64,000 bases of DNA from Marilutibacter spongiae (GTDB taxonomy: Bacteria > Pseudomonadota > Gammaproteobacteria > Xanthomonadales > Xanthomonadaceae). The notes beneath the pieces are model-generated. The model searched no databases. It saw only the letters and a list, made by a program, of their open reading frames with translations, and was not told the DNA's origin. This document shows, one piece after another, positions 27,867-35,671 of this stretch. The stretch covers positions 43,328 through 107,327 of the forward strand of contig NZ_JACHTF010000013.1 of NCBI RefSeq assembly GCF_014145325.1, written 5' to 3'. The translations under genes and the position numbers were made by a program. Numbering within the stretch: position 1 is the first letter of the stretch; each line of letters opens with the position of its first letter.

Positions 27867-29300
27867 ATGGCGCACAACGACACCGCGACCGGCACGCCGG
27901 CCGGGGATACCGGGAACACCCGCTTCATCCTGCTCATCAGTCTGGTCGCGACGATCGGCGGCTTCCTGTTCGGCTTCGACAGCGGCGTCATCAACGGCAC
28001 CGTCGATGGCCTGCAGGCGGCGTTCCGTTCCGACTCGGTGGGCACCGGCTTCAACGTCGCCTCGATGCTGCTGGGCTGCGCGTTCGGCGCGTTCTTCGCC
28101 GGTCGCCTCGCCGACCTGTACGGACGGCGCGCGCTGCTGATCGTCGCCGCCGCCTTCTTCATCGTCTCGGCGTGGGGCTCGGGCGTGGCGACTTCCTCGC
28201 TGGAGTTCGTGGTCTACCGCGTGCTGGGCGGGCTCGCGGTCGGCGCGGCGAGCGTCATGTCGCCGGCTTACATCAGCGAGGTATCGGCCGCGCACTACCG
28301 CGGTCGCCTGGCCACGGTGCAGCAGATCGCGATCATCGGCGGCCTGTTCGCCGCCTTCCTCAGCAACTACCTGCTGGCGAAGTTCGCCGGCGCCTCCACC
28401 CAGCCGCTCTGGGGCGGGCACGAAGCCTGGCGCTGGATGTTCTGGATGGAAATGGCCCCGGCCGCCCTGTTCCTGGTCGCGCTGCTGTTCATCCCCGAGA
28501 GCCCGCGCTTCCTGGTGGTCAAGGCGCGCAACGCACAGGCGCTCGGCGTGCTGGTCCGGCTCTACGGTCCGACCGCCGGCGCGGCCAAGCTGGGGGAGAT
28601 CGAAGCCTCGCTGGCCCGCGACCACCACCGCCCGAGGCTGTCGGACCTGGTGTCGCGCGCCACGGGCCGGCTGCGGCCGATCGTCTGGGTCGGCATCGGC
28701 CTGGCGACCTTCCAGCAACTGGTGGGCATCAACGTGGTCTTCTACTACGGCGCCGTGCTCTGGCAGGCGGTCGGCTTCTCGGAAAGCGACGCGCTGCTGA
28801 TCAACGTGTTGTCGGGCGCGCTCAGCATCGGTGCCTGCCTGCTGACGGTCGTGCTGATCGACCGGATCGGGCGCAAGCCGCTGTTGTGGGTCGGCTCGCT
28901 GGGCATGGCGGTCACCCTGGGGCTGGTGACGGTGGCCTTCGCGACCGGCTCGCTGGATGCCCGGGGCACGCTGCAGCTGTCGGATTCGATGGGCGTGCTG
29001 GCGCTGGTGGCGGCCAACGTCTACGTGGTCTTCTTCAACCTGTCCTGGGGACCGGTCATGTGGGTCATGCTCGGGGAAATGTTCCCCAACCAGATTCGCG
29101 GCTCCGGTCTGGCGGTCGCCGGCCTGTTCCAGTGGGGCGCGAACTTCGCCATCACCATCACCTTCCCGGTGATGCTGGCCGGCGTCGGCCTGGCGGCGAC
29201 CTATGGCTTCTACGCCGCATCCGCGTTCGTGTCGATCTTCTTCGTCCTGCGCTACGTGCACGAGACCAAGGGCCGCGAGCTGGAGCAGATGGAAGGATAG
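27867..29300 (+). CDS. Sugar porter family MFS transporter
   Basis: 477 residues, about twelve membrane helices. Sugar-porter signatures are present: GFLFGFDSGVINGT in helix 1, GRLADLYGRRALL between helices 2 and 3, PESPRFLVVK before the central loop, QQLVGINVVFYYG in helix 7, DRIGRKPLLW and the terminal HETKGRELEQME. These proteins are inner-membrane proton symporters for hexoses, pentoses or uronates. The position between pectin genes and the upstream operator C suggest uptake of a pectin-derived sugar such as galacturonate, arabinose or KDG. GGGGA lies six bases before the chosen ATG. Confidence 0.92.
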   Translation: MAHNDTATGTPAGDTGNTRFILLISLVATIGGFLFGFDSGVINGTVDGLQAAFRSDSVGTGFNVASMLLGCAFGAFFAGRLADLYGRRALLIVAAAFFIVSAWGSGVATSSLEFVVYRVLGGLAVGAASVMSPAYISEVSAAHYRGRLATVQQIAIIGGLFAAFLSNYLLAKFAGASTQPLWGGHEAWRWMFWMEMAPAALFLVALLFIPESPRFLVVKARNAQALGVLVRLYGPTAGAAKLGEIEASLARDHHRPRLSDLVSRATGRLRPIVWVGIGLATFQQLVGINVVFYYGAVLWQAVGFSESDALLINVLSGALSIGACLLTVVLIDRIGRKPLLWVGSLGMAVTLGLVTVAFATGSLDARGTLQLSDSMGVLALVAANVYVVFFNLSWGPVMWVMLGEMFPNQIRGSGLAVAGLFQWGANFAITITFPVMLAGVGLAATYGFYAASAFVSIFFVLRYVHETKGRELEQMEG

Positions 29301-29407
29301 GGAGTTGGACGTGATTGGGGATTGGTGATTGGGCGTGCGCACGGAGCTGGCGACTGGCCGGCGCGTCCGCCGGCCCGGTCGGGTACGGCGCCATCACCCG
29401 CGGTGAC

Positions 29408-29431
29408 GCCCGTGCGCCTGGGCGCACGGGC
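29408..29431. other. Hairpin between convergent MFS and TRAP genes
   Basis: An 11-bp perfect inverted repeat (GCCCGTGCGCC / GGCGCACGGGC) with a 2-base gap, lying between the two stop codons. It has no T-tract on either side. It could act as a two-way transcript end or an RNA-protecting structure. Confidence 0.45.
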
Positions 29432-29447
29432 GGAGATGCATGAGGCT

Positions 29448-30731
29448 TCAGGCCTTGAGCAGCGCCGGGAGCCAGAGCGACAGCTGCGGGAACACGGCCA
29501 CCACGATCAGCACGGCGATCGCCGCCAGCCAGAATGGCCAGATCGAGCGCATGCTTTCGCCGATGCCGATCTTGCCGATCGCCGTGCCGACGAACAGCAC
29601 CGAGCCTACCGGCGGCGTGACCAGGCCGATGCCGCCGGCCAGGACGAGCACGGTGCCGAACTGCAGGGGATCCACGCCGAAGGCCTTGGCCACCGGCAGG
29701 AAGATCGGCGTGCAGATCAGGATCATGGGCGCCAGGTCCATGAACGTGCCCAGCAGCAACAGGATCACCACGATCAGCAGCAGCACCGTGTAGCGGTCGT
29801 CGGCGATGCGGCCCAGCAGTTCCACCGCGGCCGCCGGCACCTGCAGGTAGGCCAGCAGCCAGCCGAACAGCGCCGCGGTGGCGATCACGAACAGGATCAC
29901 GCCGGTGGTGCGGGCCGCATGCGCCACTGCGCCCCGGAACGCCTGCCAGTCGAGCATGCGATAGATCGCCAGCGTGACCAGCAGCGCGTACACCACCGCC
30001 ACCGCCGCGCTCTCGACCGCGGTGAAGATGCCGGCGCGGATGCCGACGAAGATCAACGCCACCAGGCCCAGCCCGGGCAGCGCCGCGACCAGGCGCAGCA
30101 TCACCGCGCGCATGCCCGGGAAGGCTTCGACCCCATAGCCCCGGCGACGCGCGATCATGTAGCCGGTGAACATCAGCGTGACCGTCATCAGCAGCGCGGG
30201 CAGGATGCCGGCGGCGAACAGGTCGGCGATCGAGATGCCCCCGCCCACCGCGGCCGAATACAGGATCAGGTTGTGCGACGGGGGCACGAGCAGCGCGACC
30301 AGCGCGGCGGTGATGCTGACGTTGACGGCGAAGTCGCGGTCGTAGCCGCGGTTGACCATCTGCGGGATCATCGTGCCGCCCACCGCGGAGACGTCGGCGA
30401 TAGCCGAACCCGAGACGCCGCCGAAGAACAGCGAGGACAGCACGCTGACCTGGCCCAGGCCGCCGCGGATGCGTCCGACGAGGGCGGCGGCGAGGCTGAT
30501 CAGGCGCTCGGAGATGCCGCCGCGCATCATGATCTCGCCGGCGAAGATGAAGAGCGGGATCGCGATCAGCGAAGCGGTGCCGATGCCGGCGCCGACCTGC
30601 TGCACCAGCACGATCGACGGCAGGCCGAGGCTCAGCAGGACCACCAGGGAGGCCGCGGCCAGCGAATAGGCCACCGGCACGCCCAGCAGGAGCAGCACGA
30701 GGAAGGTGCCGAACAGCAATGCGATGTCCAT
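29448..30731 (-). CDS. dctM: TRAP transporter large permease (DctM)
   Basis: 427 residues, about twelve membrane helices, starting MDIALLFGTFLVLLLLGVPVAYSL, the standard DctM N-terminus. Further DctM segments include IPLFIFAGEIMMRGGISERL, GSAIADVSAVGGTMIPQM and VPPSHNLILYS. It forms the sodium-coupled channel part of a TRAP transporter for organic acids. Its start is 2 bp after the small-permease stop. The operon is FAH-dctP-dctQ-dctM, reading away from operator D. Confidence 0.95.
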   Translation of the reverse strand: MDIALLFGTFLVLLLLGVPVAYSLAAASLVVLLSLGLPSIVLVQQVGAGIGTASLIAIPLFIFAGEIMMRGGISERLISLAAALVGRIRGGLGQVSVLSSLFFGGVSGSAIADVSAVGGTMIPQMVNRGYDRDFAVNVSITAALVALLVPPSHNLILYSAAVGGGISIADLFAAGILPALLMTVTLMFTGYMIARRRGYGVEAFPGMRAVMLRLVAALPGLGLVALIFVGIRAGIFTAVESAAVAVVYALLVTLAIYRMLDWQAFRGAVAHAARTTGVILFVIATAALFGWLLAYLQVPAAAVELLGRIADDRYTVLLLIVVILLLLGTFMDLAPMILICTPIFLPVAKAFGVDPLQFGTVLVLAGGIGLVTPPVGSVLFVGTAIGKIGIGESMRSIWPFWLAAIAVLIVVAVFPQLSLWLPALLKA

Positions 30732-30733
30732 GG

Positions 30734-31279
30734 TCAGGCCTCCCCGTCGTCGATCGTGGCCGCGGCGCCGCGCCACAGCCGGGGGAGGGCGAACAGCACC
30801 ATCAGCGCGCCGCCGAGCGAAAGCGGCCCGAACGCGATGCTCTGGGGCAGGGGGGCGCCGGCCATGCGGATGTCGATGCCGTCGAGCAGCAGTCGTGCAC
30901 CCCAGGTGGCGAGCACCGCGCCGATCGCGATGGTCACCACGGCGGTCAGCCGCTCGGTCGCGCGACGGGCCGGGCCGGGCAGCGCCTGCGCGAGCAGGTG
31001 GAAGCGGAAGTGCCGGTCCTCGTGCACCGCCGCCGCCGCGCCCAGGCTCATGGCCGTCGCCAGCAACAGCAGGGTGACCGGCTCGGTCCAACTTGGCGAA
31101 TCGTTGAGCACGTAGCGGGCGAAGACCTGCCAGCCCTGGACGACGACCAGCCCGAGCAGGGCGATGCCGGCCACGCCGATGGACAGCGAGGCCAGGCGAT
31201 CGAGCAGGCGCAGGGCCGCCGCGCGCGGCGCGGCGGGAGGTGCGGTACGGGTAGTGGCGGGCGTCATTGCGCTCCTCAT
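30734..31279 (-). CDS. dctQ: TRAP transporter small permease (DctQ)
   Basis: 181 residues with four membrane helices and the DctQ pattern (LLLVLVVVQGWQVFARYVLNDSPSWTEP-type segment, here GWQVFARYVLNDSPSWTEPV). The ATG at 31279 overlaps the dctP stop as ATGA, indicating coupling; a second ATG at 31267 is possible. DctQ anchors and stabilises DctM in the inner membrane. Confidence 0.93.
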   Translation of the reverse strand: MRSAMTPATTRTAPPAAPRAAALRLLDRLASLSIGVAGIALLGLVVVQGWQVFARYVLNDSPSWTEPVTLLLLATAMSLGAAAAVHEDRHFRFHLLAQALPGPARRATERLTAVVTIAIGAVLATWGARLLLDGIDIRMAGAPLPQSIAFGPLSLGGALMVLFALPRLWRGAAATIDDGEA

Positions 31280-32265
31280 GCGAGATCGCGGATGGCGCGG
31301 TAGAGCGGCGCGATCCGTTCACGGTTCAGGTAGTCGTCGAGCAGTGGCTGGGCTGCCTGGCGGAAGGCGCCGACGTCGACCTCGTTGATCGCGACGCCGG
31401 CCTCGATCACCGCCTTGCGCGCGGCCGCTTCGGACTCGTCCCACAGCCGGCGCATGACCTGGACGGACGCGCGGGCCACGTCGGTCACCAGCGCGCGGTC
31501 GCCCGGCGCCAGCGACTCGAGGCTGCGGCGCGACATCAGCAGCAGGTCCGGCGCATAGGAATGCTCGCTCTGCGACCAGAAGCGCGCGGCCTCGAACTGT
31601 CGGCTGGAATGGAAGCTGCGCATGTTGTTCTCGGCGCCGTCGATCAGGCGCGTCTCCAGCGCCGAGAACACCGCGCCGTACGACAGCGGCGTCGGATTGG
31701 CGCCGAACAGCCGCAGCAACTGGATGAAGATGTCCGAACCGGGTACGCGGAACTTGAGTCCATGCAGGTCGGCCGGCTCATGCAGCGGGCGCTGGGTGTT
31801 GTAGAAGCAGCGCGCGCCGCTGTCGTAGATCGCCAGGCCCACCAGGTCGCGCGCCTCGAAGCTCTTCAGGACCGCGGCGCCGACCGGTCCGTCCAGCGCG
31901 CGGCGCAGGTGCGGCACCGAGTCGAAGACATAGGGCAGGCAGAGCGCCTGGGTCAGCGGGAACGCGTTGTTGAGCGCGCCGCTGTAGACGCGGGTGATGT
32001 CGATCGCGCCGAAGCGGGCCATGTCGATCGCCTCGGCCTCGCGGCCGAGCTGGCCGGAGTGGTAGAGGCGGATGCGCAGGCGGCCGTCGGTCTCGCGGGC
32101 CAGGGTCTCGCCGATCCACTTCACGGCCTCGACCGTGGGGTAGCCATCGACGTGGACATCGGTGGCGGTCAGCGCCCCGTCGGGGGTCTTGCCGATCGCC
32201 GGTAACAGGGGCGTGGACAGGGCGGCGCCGATGCCGGCCGCCAGGAAGCGACGCCGGTCCATCAT
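31276..32265 (-). CDS. dctP: TRAP transporter substrate-binding protein (DctP)
   Basis: 329 residues. A twin-arginine-type signal (MMDRRRFLAAGIGAALSTPL) leads the mature protein into the periplasm. The DctP fold is shown by LYHSGQLGREAEAIDMARFG, the Arg-containing LHGLKFRVPGSDI segment that in this family clamps the substrate carboxylate, and NNMRSFHSSRQFEAARFW. The context suggests galacturonate or an unsaturated (di)galacturonate as ligand. The start overlaps the upstream FAH stop (ATGATG), so expression is linked to that enzyme. Confidence 0.93.
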   Translation of the reverse strand: MMDRRRFLAAGIGAALSTPLLPAIGKTPDGALTATDVHVDGYPTVEAVKWIGETLARETDGRLRIRLYHSGQLGREAEAIDMARFGAIDITRVYSGALNNAFPLTQALCLPYVFDSVPHLRRALDGPVGAAVLKSFEARDLVGLAIYDSGARCFYNTQRPLHEPADLHGLKFRVPGSDIFIQLLRLFGANPTPLSYGAVFSALETRLIDGAENNMRSFHSSRQFEAARFWSQSEHSYAPDLLLMSRRSLESLAPGDRALVTDVARASVQVMRRLWDESEAAARKAVIEAGVAINEVDVGAFRQAAQPLLDDYLNRERIAPLYRAIRDLA

Positions 32266-33125
32266 GCCGCGTGGCCCTCGCCGCCACTGCGGTTCGTGGC
32301 GGCGGCCGCGACGGCCCGTCCCTCGAGGTCTTCGTGTCCCACGAAACTCACCCGCGCATTCTGTCCGGCCACGATATCGTGGATGCCGGTCGCGTTGCCG
32401 GTCGCGATCAGGGTGCCGGCCCTGAGCGGGCGCCCACGCCGGGCCGAGCGCGAGAGCGCGAACGCATACGCGGCCCGCAGCCCGCCCGGCAACGTGGTGG
32501 CGCCACCGGTGCCGACGCACTGGCCCTCGATCCAGGTCTCCGCACGCAGCTGCGCTTCCGGAATCGCGCGCCAGTCGGGGATCTCACGGCCGAGCACGAG
32601 TCCATTGTTGTTGCCGAAGTCGGACACCACCACGCGCGGTCCCAGCACGTTGATCGTGGCCAGGGGACTGCTGGCGACCTCGATGCCGGTGAACAGGCGG
32701 GCAGGCAGTGCCTCGGCGTCTTCGGCGGTCCAGTCGAGCTTGTCGGCGGGGGCGTCGGCCTCCAGCCGCAGCACGTACTCGGCTTCGATCGCGCCAAACC
32801 CGCCGCCGAACACCGGTACCTCGTTGCAGCCGTCGGCGGCCCACACCTGGCGCGCGAAGATCGGGCCCAGCAGGCGCTCGTCGCCGGAGGCATCGCGCCG
32901 GTCGGGATGGATGTAGCCGACCTTCCAGCCGACGACCTCGTCGTCCCATGCGGCGATCGCCAGGTCCTGCACGGCATAGGCGGCCACCAGGTCCGCGGGG
33001 ATCGTGCCGGGGAAGTCCGGCAGCGACGTGCCTGCGCGCCTGGCCCGGACGAAGGCGCCGGCGATCGCGGTCGCGTCCCCGCCCTGCTGCGTCGCATCCG
33101 TCGCGTTGTCGTTGCCCTTGCTCAA
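32262..33125 (-). CDS. FAH-superfamily enzyme (2-keto-4-pentenoate hydratase-like), TTG start
   Basis: 287 residues if started at TTG (reads LSKGNDNATDATQ), which has GGGAGGGAG at ideal distance; no ATG or GTG is available in frame near the conserved start. Residues about 85-130 hold the metal-ligand pattern IEAEYVLRL, followed by VVSDFGNNNGLVLG and a C-terminal GTLIATGNATGIHDIVAGQ loop, as in MhpD-type hydratases and 2,4-diketo acid hydrolases. It is first in the TRAP operon and governed by operator D. A role on a deoxy-keto acid formed from uronates, rhamnose or fucose is plausible; the exact reaction is unknown. Confidence 0.82.
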   Translation of the reverse strand: MSKGNDNATDATQQGGDATAIAGAFVRARRAGTSLPDFPGTIPADLVAAYAVQDLAIAAWDDEVVGWKVGYIHPDRRDASGDERLLGPIFARQVWAADGCNEVPVFGGGFGAIEAEYVLRLEADAPADKLDWTAEDAEALPARLFTGIEVASSPLATINVLGPRVVVSDFGNNNGLVLGREIPDWRAIPEAQLRAETWIEGQCVGTGGATTLPGGLRAAYAFALSRSARRGRPLRAGTLIATGNATGIHDIVAGQNARVSFVGHEDLEGRAVAAAATNRSGGEGHAA

Positions 33126-33185
33126 GTCGCTCCCTCCCGAATCGATGTTGCGGTGCACATGGCGTGCCCTTGGCTTACTCGTATA

Positions 33186-33203
33186 TGGTAAACCGGTGTC
33201 ATT
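33186..33203. promoter_or_regulatory. Operator D, shared divergent promoter of TRAP and lyase operons
   Basis: TGGTAAACCGGTGTCATT; on the other strand AATGACACCGGTTTACCA. It lies in the 144-bp gap between the FAH-TRAP operon and the pectate lyase operon, 61 bp from the first start and 67 bp from the second. One site can control both units. Confidence 0.8.
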
Positions 33204-33269
33204 TTCAATGTGCAGTGCGGCAAAACACTTCGCGCTAACGTGGAGCGGCCGCGAACCCGGAGGAAGTCC

Positions 33270-34619
33270 ATGCAGTCGATCAGTTCTTCGCCCGTCCGTT
33301 GGACCGGTGCCCTTGCCCTGCTGTTGTCGATGGCGATGCTGGGCGCGCCGCCGGCCGTGGCCGCGGCCGACCCGCAAGCACTGGCGTTCCCCGGAGCGCA
33401 AGGCTGGGCGGCGCATACGCCCGGTGGACGCGGCGGCCGGATCATCAAGGTGACCACCCTGGAGGCCGAAGGCCCGGGCTCGTTCAGCGAGGCGGTGAAG
33501 GCCAAGGGACCGCGCACCGTGGTGTTCGAGGTCGGCGGCGTGATCGACCTGGGCATGAAGACGGTGCGGATCGACGAGCCCTTTTTGACCATCGCTGGAC
33601 AAACCGCGCCGCAACCGGGCGTGACCTTCATCAAGGGGGGGCTCGTGGTGGCCGCCCACGACGTGGTCATCCGCCACATCCGCGTGCGCCCGGGCGACGG
33701 CGGCCTGCCCAAGATGGCCGGCGTGGACTTCGATGCCATCACCACCATGCGGGGCGCGCACGACGTGATCGTCGACCACTGCTCGTTGACCTGGGCGACC
33801 GACGAGAACCTGTCGGCGTCGAGCACGCGCTTCGCCGGCGAGTCCGAGGCCGAGTGGATGCAGAACGCTTCGCGACGGATCACCTTCAGCAACAACATCA
33901 TCGCCGAGGGCCTGGCCCACGCGACCCACGGCAAGGGCGAGCACTCCAAGGGCAGCCTGATCCACGACCATGTCAACGACGTGCTGATCGTCGGCAACCT
34001 CTACGCGCACAACTACGAGCGCAACCCGCTGTTCAAGGGCGGTGCGCGCGGCCAGGTGATCAACAACCTGGTCTACGACCCGGGCCAGCGCGCGATGCAT
34101 TACAACCTGATCGCCGAGGAATGGATCGGGCATCCCTATTCGCGGGGCCAGATGGTTTCGCGCGGCAACGTGATGCGCGCGGGTATCTCGACCGAGGAGC
34201 TGGCGTTCTTCACCATCGGCGGCTCGGGCGACGTCGACGTGTTCTTCGAGGACAACCTCGCCCTGGACCGCATCGGACGGCCGCTGCCGATGGAGGGGCG
34301 CTACACCACCGCGCCGGTCGAAGTGAAGCCGATGGCGCGCGCGCCGGCGTTGCCGTTCGGGGTCGAACTGCTGCCGTCGGCGCAGGTGCAGGATGCCGTG
34401 ATCGCCACGGCCGGTGCCCGGCCCTGGGACCGCGACGACACCGATCGCCGCATCCTCGCCGACACCATCGAAGGCCGCGGCACGATCATCGACAGCCAGG
34501 ACCAGGTGGGCGGCTACCCCGCGCACGCGCCCACGCGGCAGGCCTTCGTTGCCGCCGACTGGAACCTCGACACCATGGAGCCGCTCAAGCCGCTGGATCG
34601 GCGTGAGCCGCTGAAGTAA
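33270..34619 (+). CDS. Pectate lyase, PL1 family
   Basis: 449 residues. A signal peptide ends near AVAAADP (about 33). The parallel beta-helix PL1 features are visible: FPGAQGWAAHTPGGRGG start, VVFEVGGVIDLG, VIRHIRVRPGD, and VIVDHCSLTWATDENLS with the Ca-binding Asp, then ERNPLFKGG with a candidate catalytic Arg. The sequence resembles the pectate trisaccharide-lyase branch more than classical Pel. It cleaves de-esterified homogalacturonan by beta-elimination to unsaturated oligomers. A strong AGGAAG site precedes the ATG. It leads a five-gene operon; its stop overlaps the next start (TAATG). Confidence 0.93.
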   Translation: MQSISSSPVRWTGALALLLSMAMLGAPPAVAAADPQALAFPGAQGWAAHTPGGRGGRIIKVTTLEAEGPGSFSEAVKAKGPRTVVFEVGGVIDLGMKTVRIDEPFLTIAGQTAPQPGVTFIKGGLVVAAHDVVIRHIRVRPGDGGLPKMAGVDFDAITTMRGAHDVIVDHCSLTWATDENLSASSTRFAGESEAEWMQNASRRITFSNNIIAEGLAHATHGKGEHSKGSLIHDHVNDVLIVGNLYAHNYERNPLFKGGARGQVINNLVYDPGQRAMHYNLIAEEWIGHPYSRGQMVSRGNVMRAGISTEELAFFTIGGSGDVDVFFEDNLALDRIGRPLPMEGRYTTAPVEVKPMARAPALPFGVELLPSAQVQDAVIATAGARPWDRDDTDRRILADTIEGRGTIIDSQDQVGGYPAHAPTRQAFVAADWNLDTMEPLKPLDRREPLK

Positions 34620-35671
34620 TGCGCGCGGGTGGTGGATGCCGGGCGCCGCGGGTGACCCGCGGCGTCGGTCCCGGGCTCCGGGGGCGTTGGCACGGGTGGG
34701 GCGGACTGCTCCTGACCGCACTGCTGGCGACGCAACCCGCGTGCGCGGAGACCCTGTCGTCGGAAACCGTGGACGACCTCGCCTCGCGGGTCTTCCTGTG
34801 GCCCGGCGAAACCGGGCCGGGATCGGCGGCGCTCGAGCTGGAACAGCGAATCGTCGAACGCAGCGACGACCCGGCCCTGCCGGACCGCATCGTCACCGGC
34901 GTCAGCCGGCCCTACCTGGTCGTCCATCGACCGGCGCGTGCGAACGGGCGTGCCCTGCTGGTGATACCGGGGGGCGCGTACCGCCGCATCGTCCTCGACA
35001 AGGAAGGGTCGGCACTGGTGCCGGTGTTCGCAGACGCCCTCGGTTACACCCTGTTCGTGCTGCGCTATCGATTGCCGGGTGAAGGCCACGAGGGCGCCCG
35101 CGACGTGTCCGTGGCCGACGCACAGCGGGCGATGCGCGTCATCCGCGACCAGGCCGATCGCTGGGGCATCGACCCTCGACGCATCGCCGCGATGGGCTTT
35201 TCGGCCGGCGGCCACGTCGCCGCGAGCCTGGCGATGCGCCACGACGAAGTCCTCCACCCGCCCATGGACGCGATCGACCGGCTCGACGCACGTCCGCAGG
35301 GCGTACTGCTGATGTACCCGGTGATCGACATGGGCGTGCACGCGCATGCCGTGTCGCGCGAGCACCTCCTGGGCGCCGATCCCTCGCCCGGGGCGATCGC
35401 GTCCTACTCGATGCAGAACCGCGTCCGCGTTGGCATGCCGCCGGTGTTCCTGCTGCATGCGGCCGACGATGCCAGCGTCGACCTGGCCAACAGCCTGCAG
35501 TTGTACGCCGCCCTGCGCGAGGCCGGCGTGCCGACCGAAATGCATCTCTACGCGAGGGGCGGGCACGGCTTCGGCGTGCGCGACATCGGCGACAGCAGCC
35601 TGTCGCTGTGGCCGCGCGTGGCCGATGCGTGGCTGCGCCAACTGGACCCCGAGGAACCCGATGAGCCCTGA
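34619..35671 (+). CDS. Secreted alpha/beta hydrolase (acetylesterase-like)
   Basis: 350 residues with an export signal of about 43 residues ending ACAET. The alpha/beta hydrolase core has VIPGGAYRR (oxyanion region), the nucleophile elbow GFSAGGH (Ser195), an Asp in HAADDASVD and the catalytic His in GGHGFGV. It resembles the BD-FAE / acetyl-xylan esterase group (DUF1749- or CE-type) rather than lipases. In this operon it most likely removes acetyl groups from pectin so that lyases can act. Translation is coupled to the pectate lyase by the TAATG overlap. Confidence 0.88.
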   Translation: MRAGGGCRAPRVTRGVGPGLRGRWHGWGGLLLTALLATQPACAETLSSETVDDLASRVFLWPGETGPGSAALELEQRIVERSDDPALPDRIVTGVSRPYLVVHRPARANGRALLVIPGGAYRRIVLDKEGSALVPVFADALGYTLFVLRYRLPGEGHEGARDVSVADAQRAMRVIRDQADRWGIDPRRIAAMGFSAGGHVAASLAMRHDEVLHPPMDAIDRLDARPQGVLLMYPVIDMGVHAHAVSREHLLGADPSPGAIASYSMQNRVRVGMPPVFLLHAADDASVDLANSLQLYAALREAGVPTEMHLYARGGHGFGVRDIGDSSLSLWPRVADAWLRQLDPEEPDEP

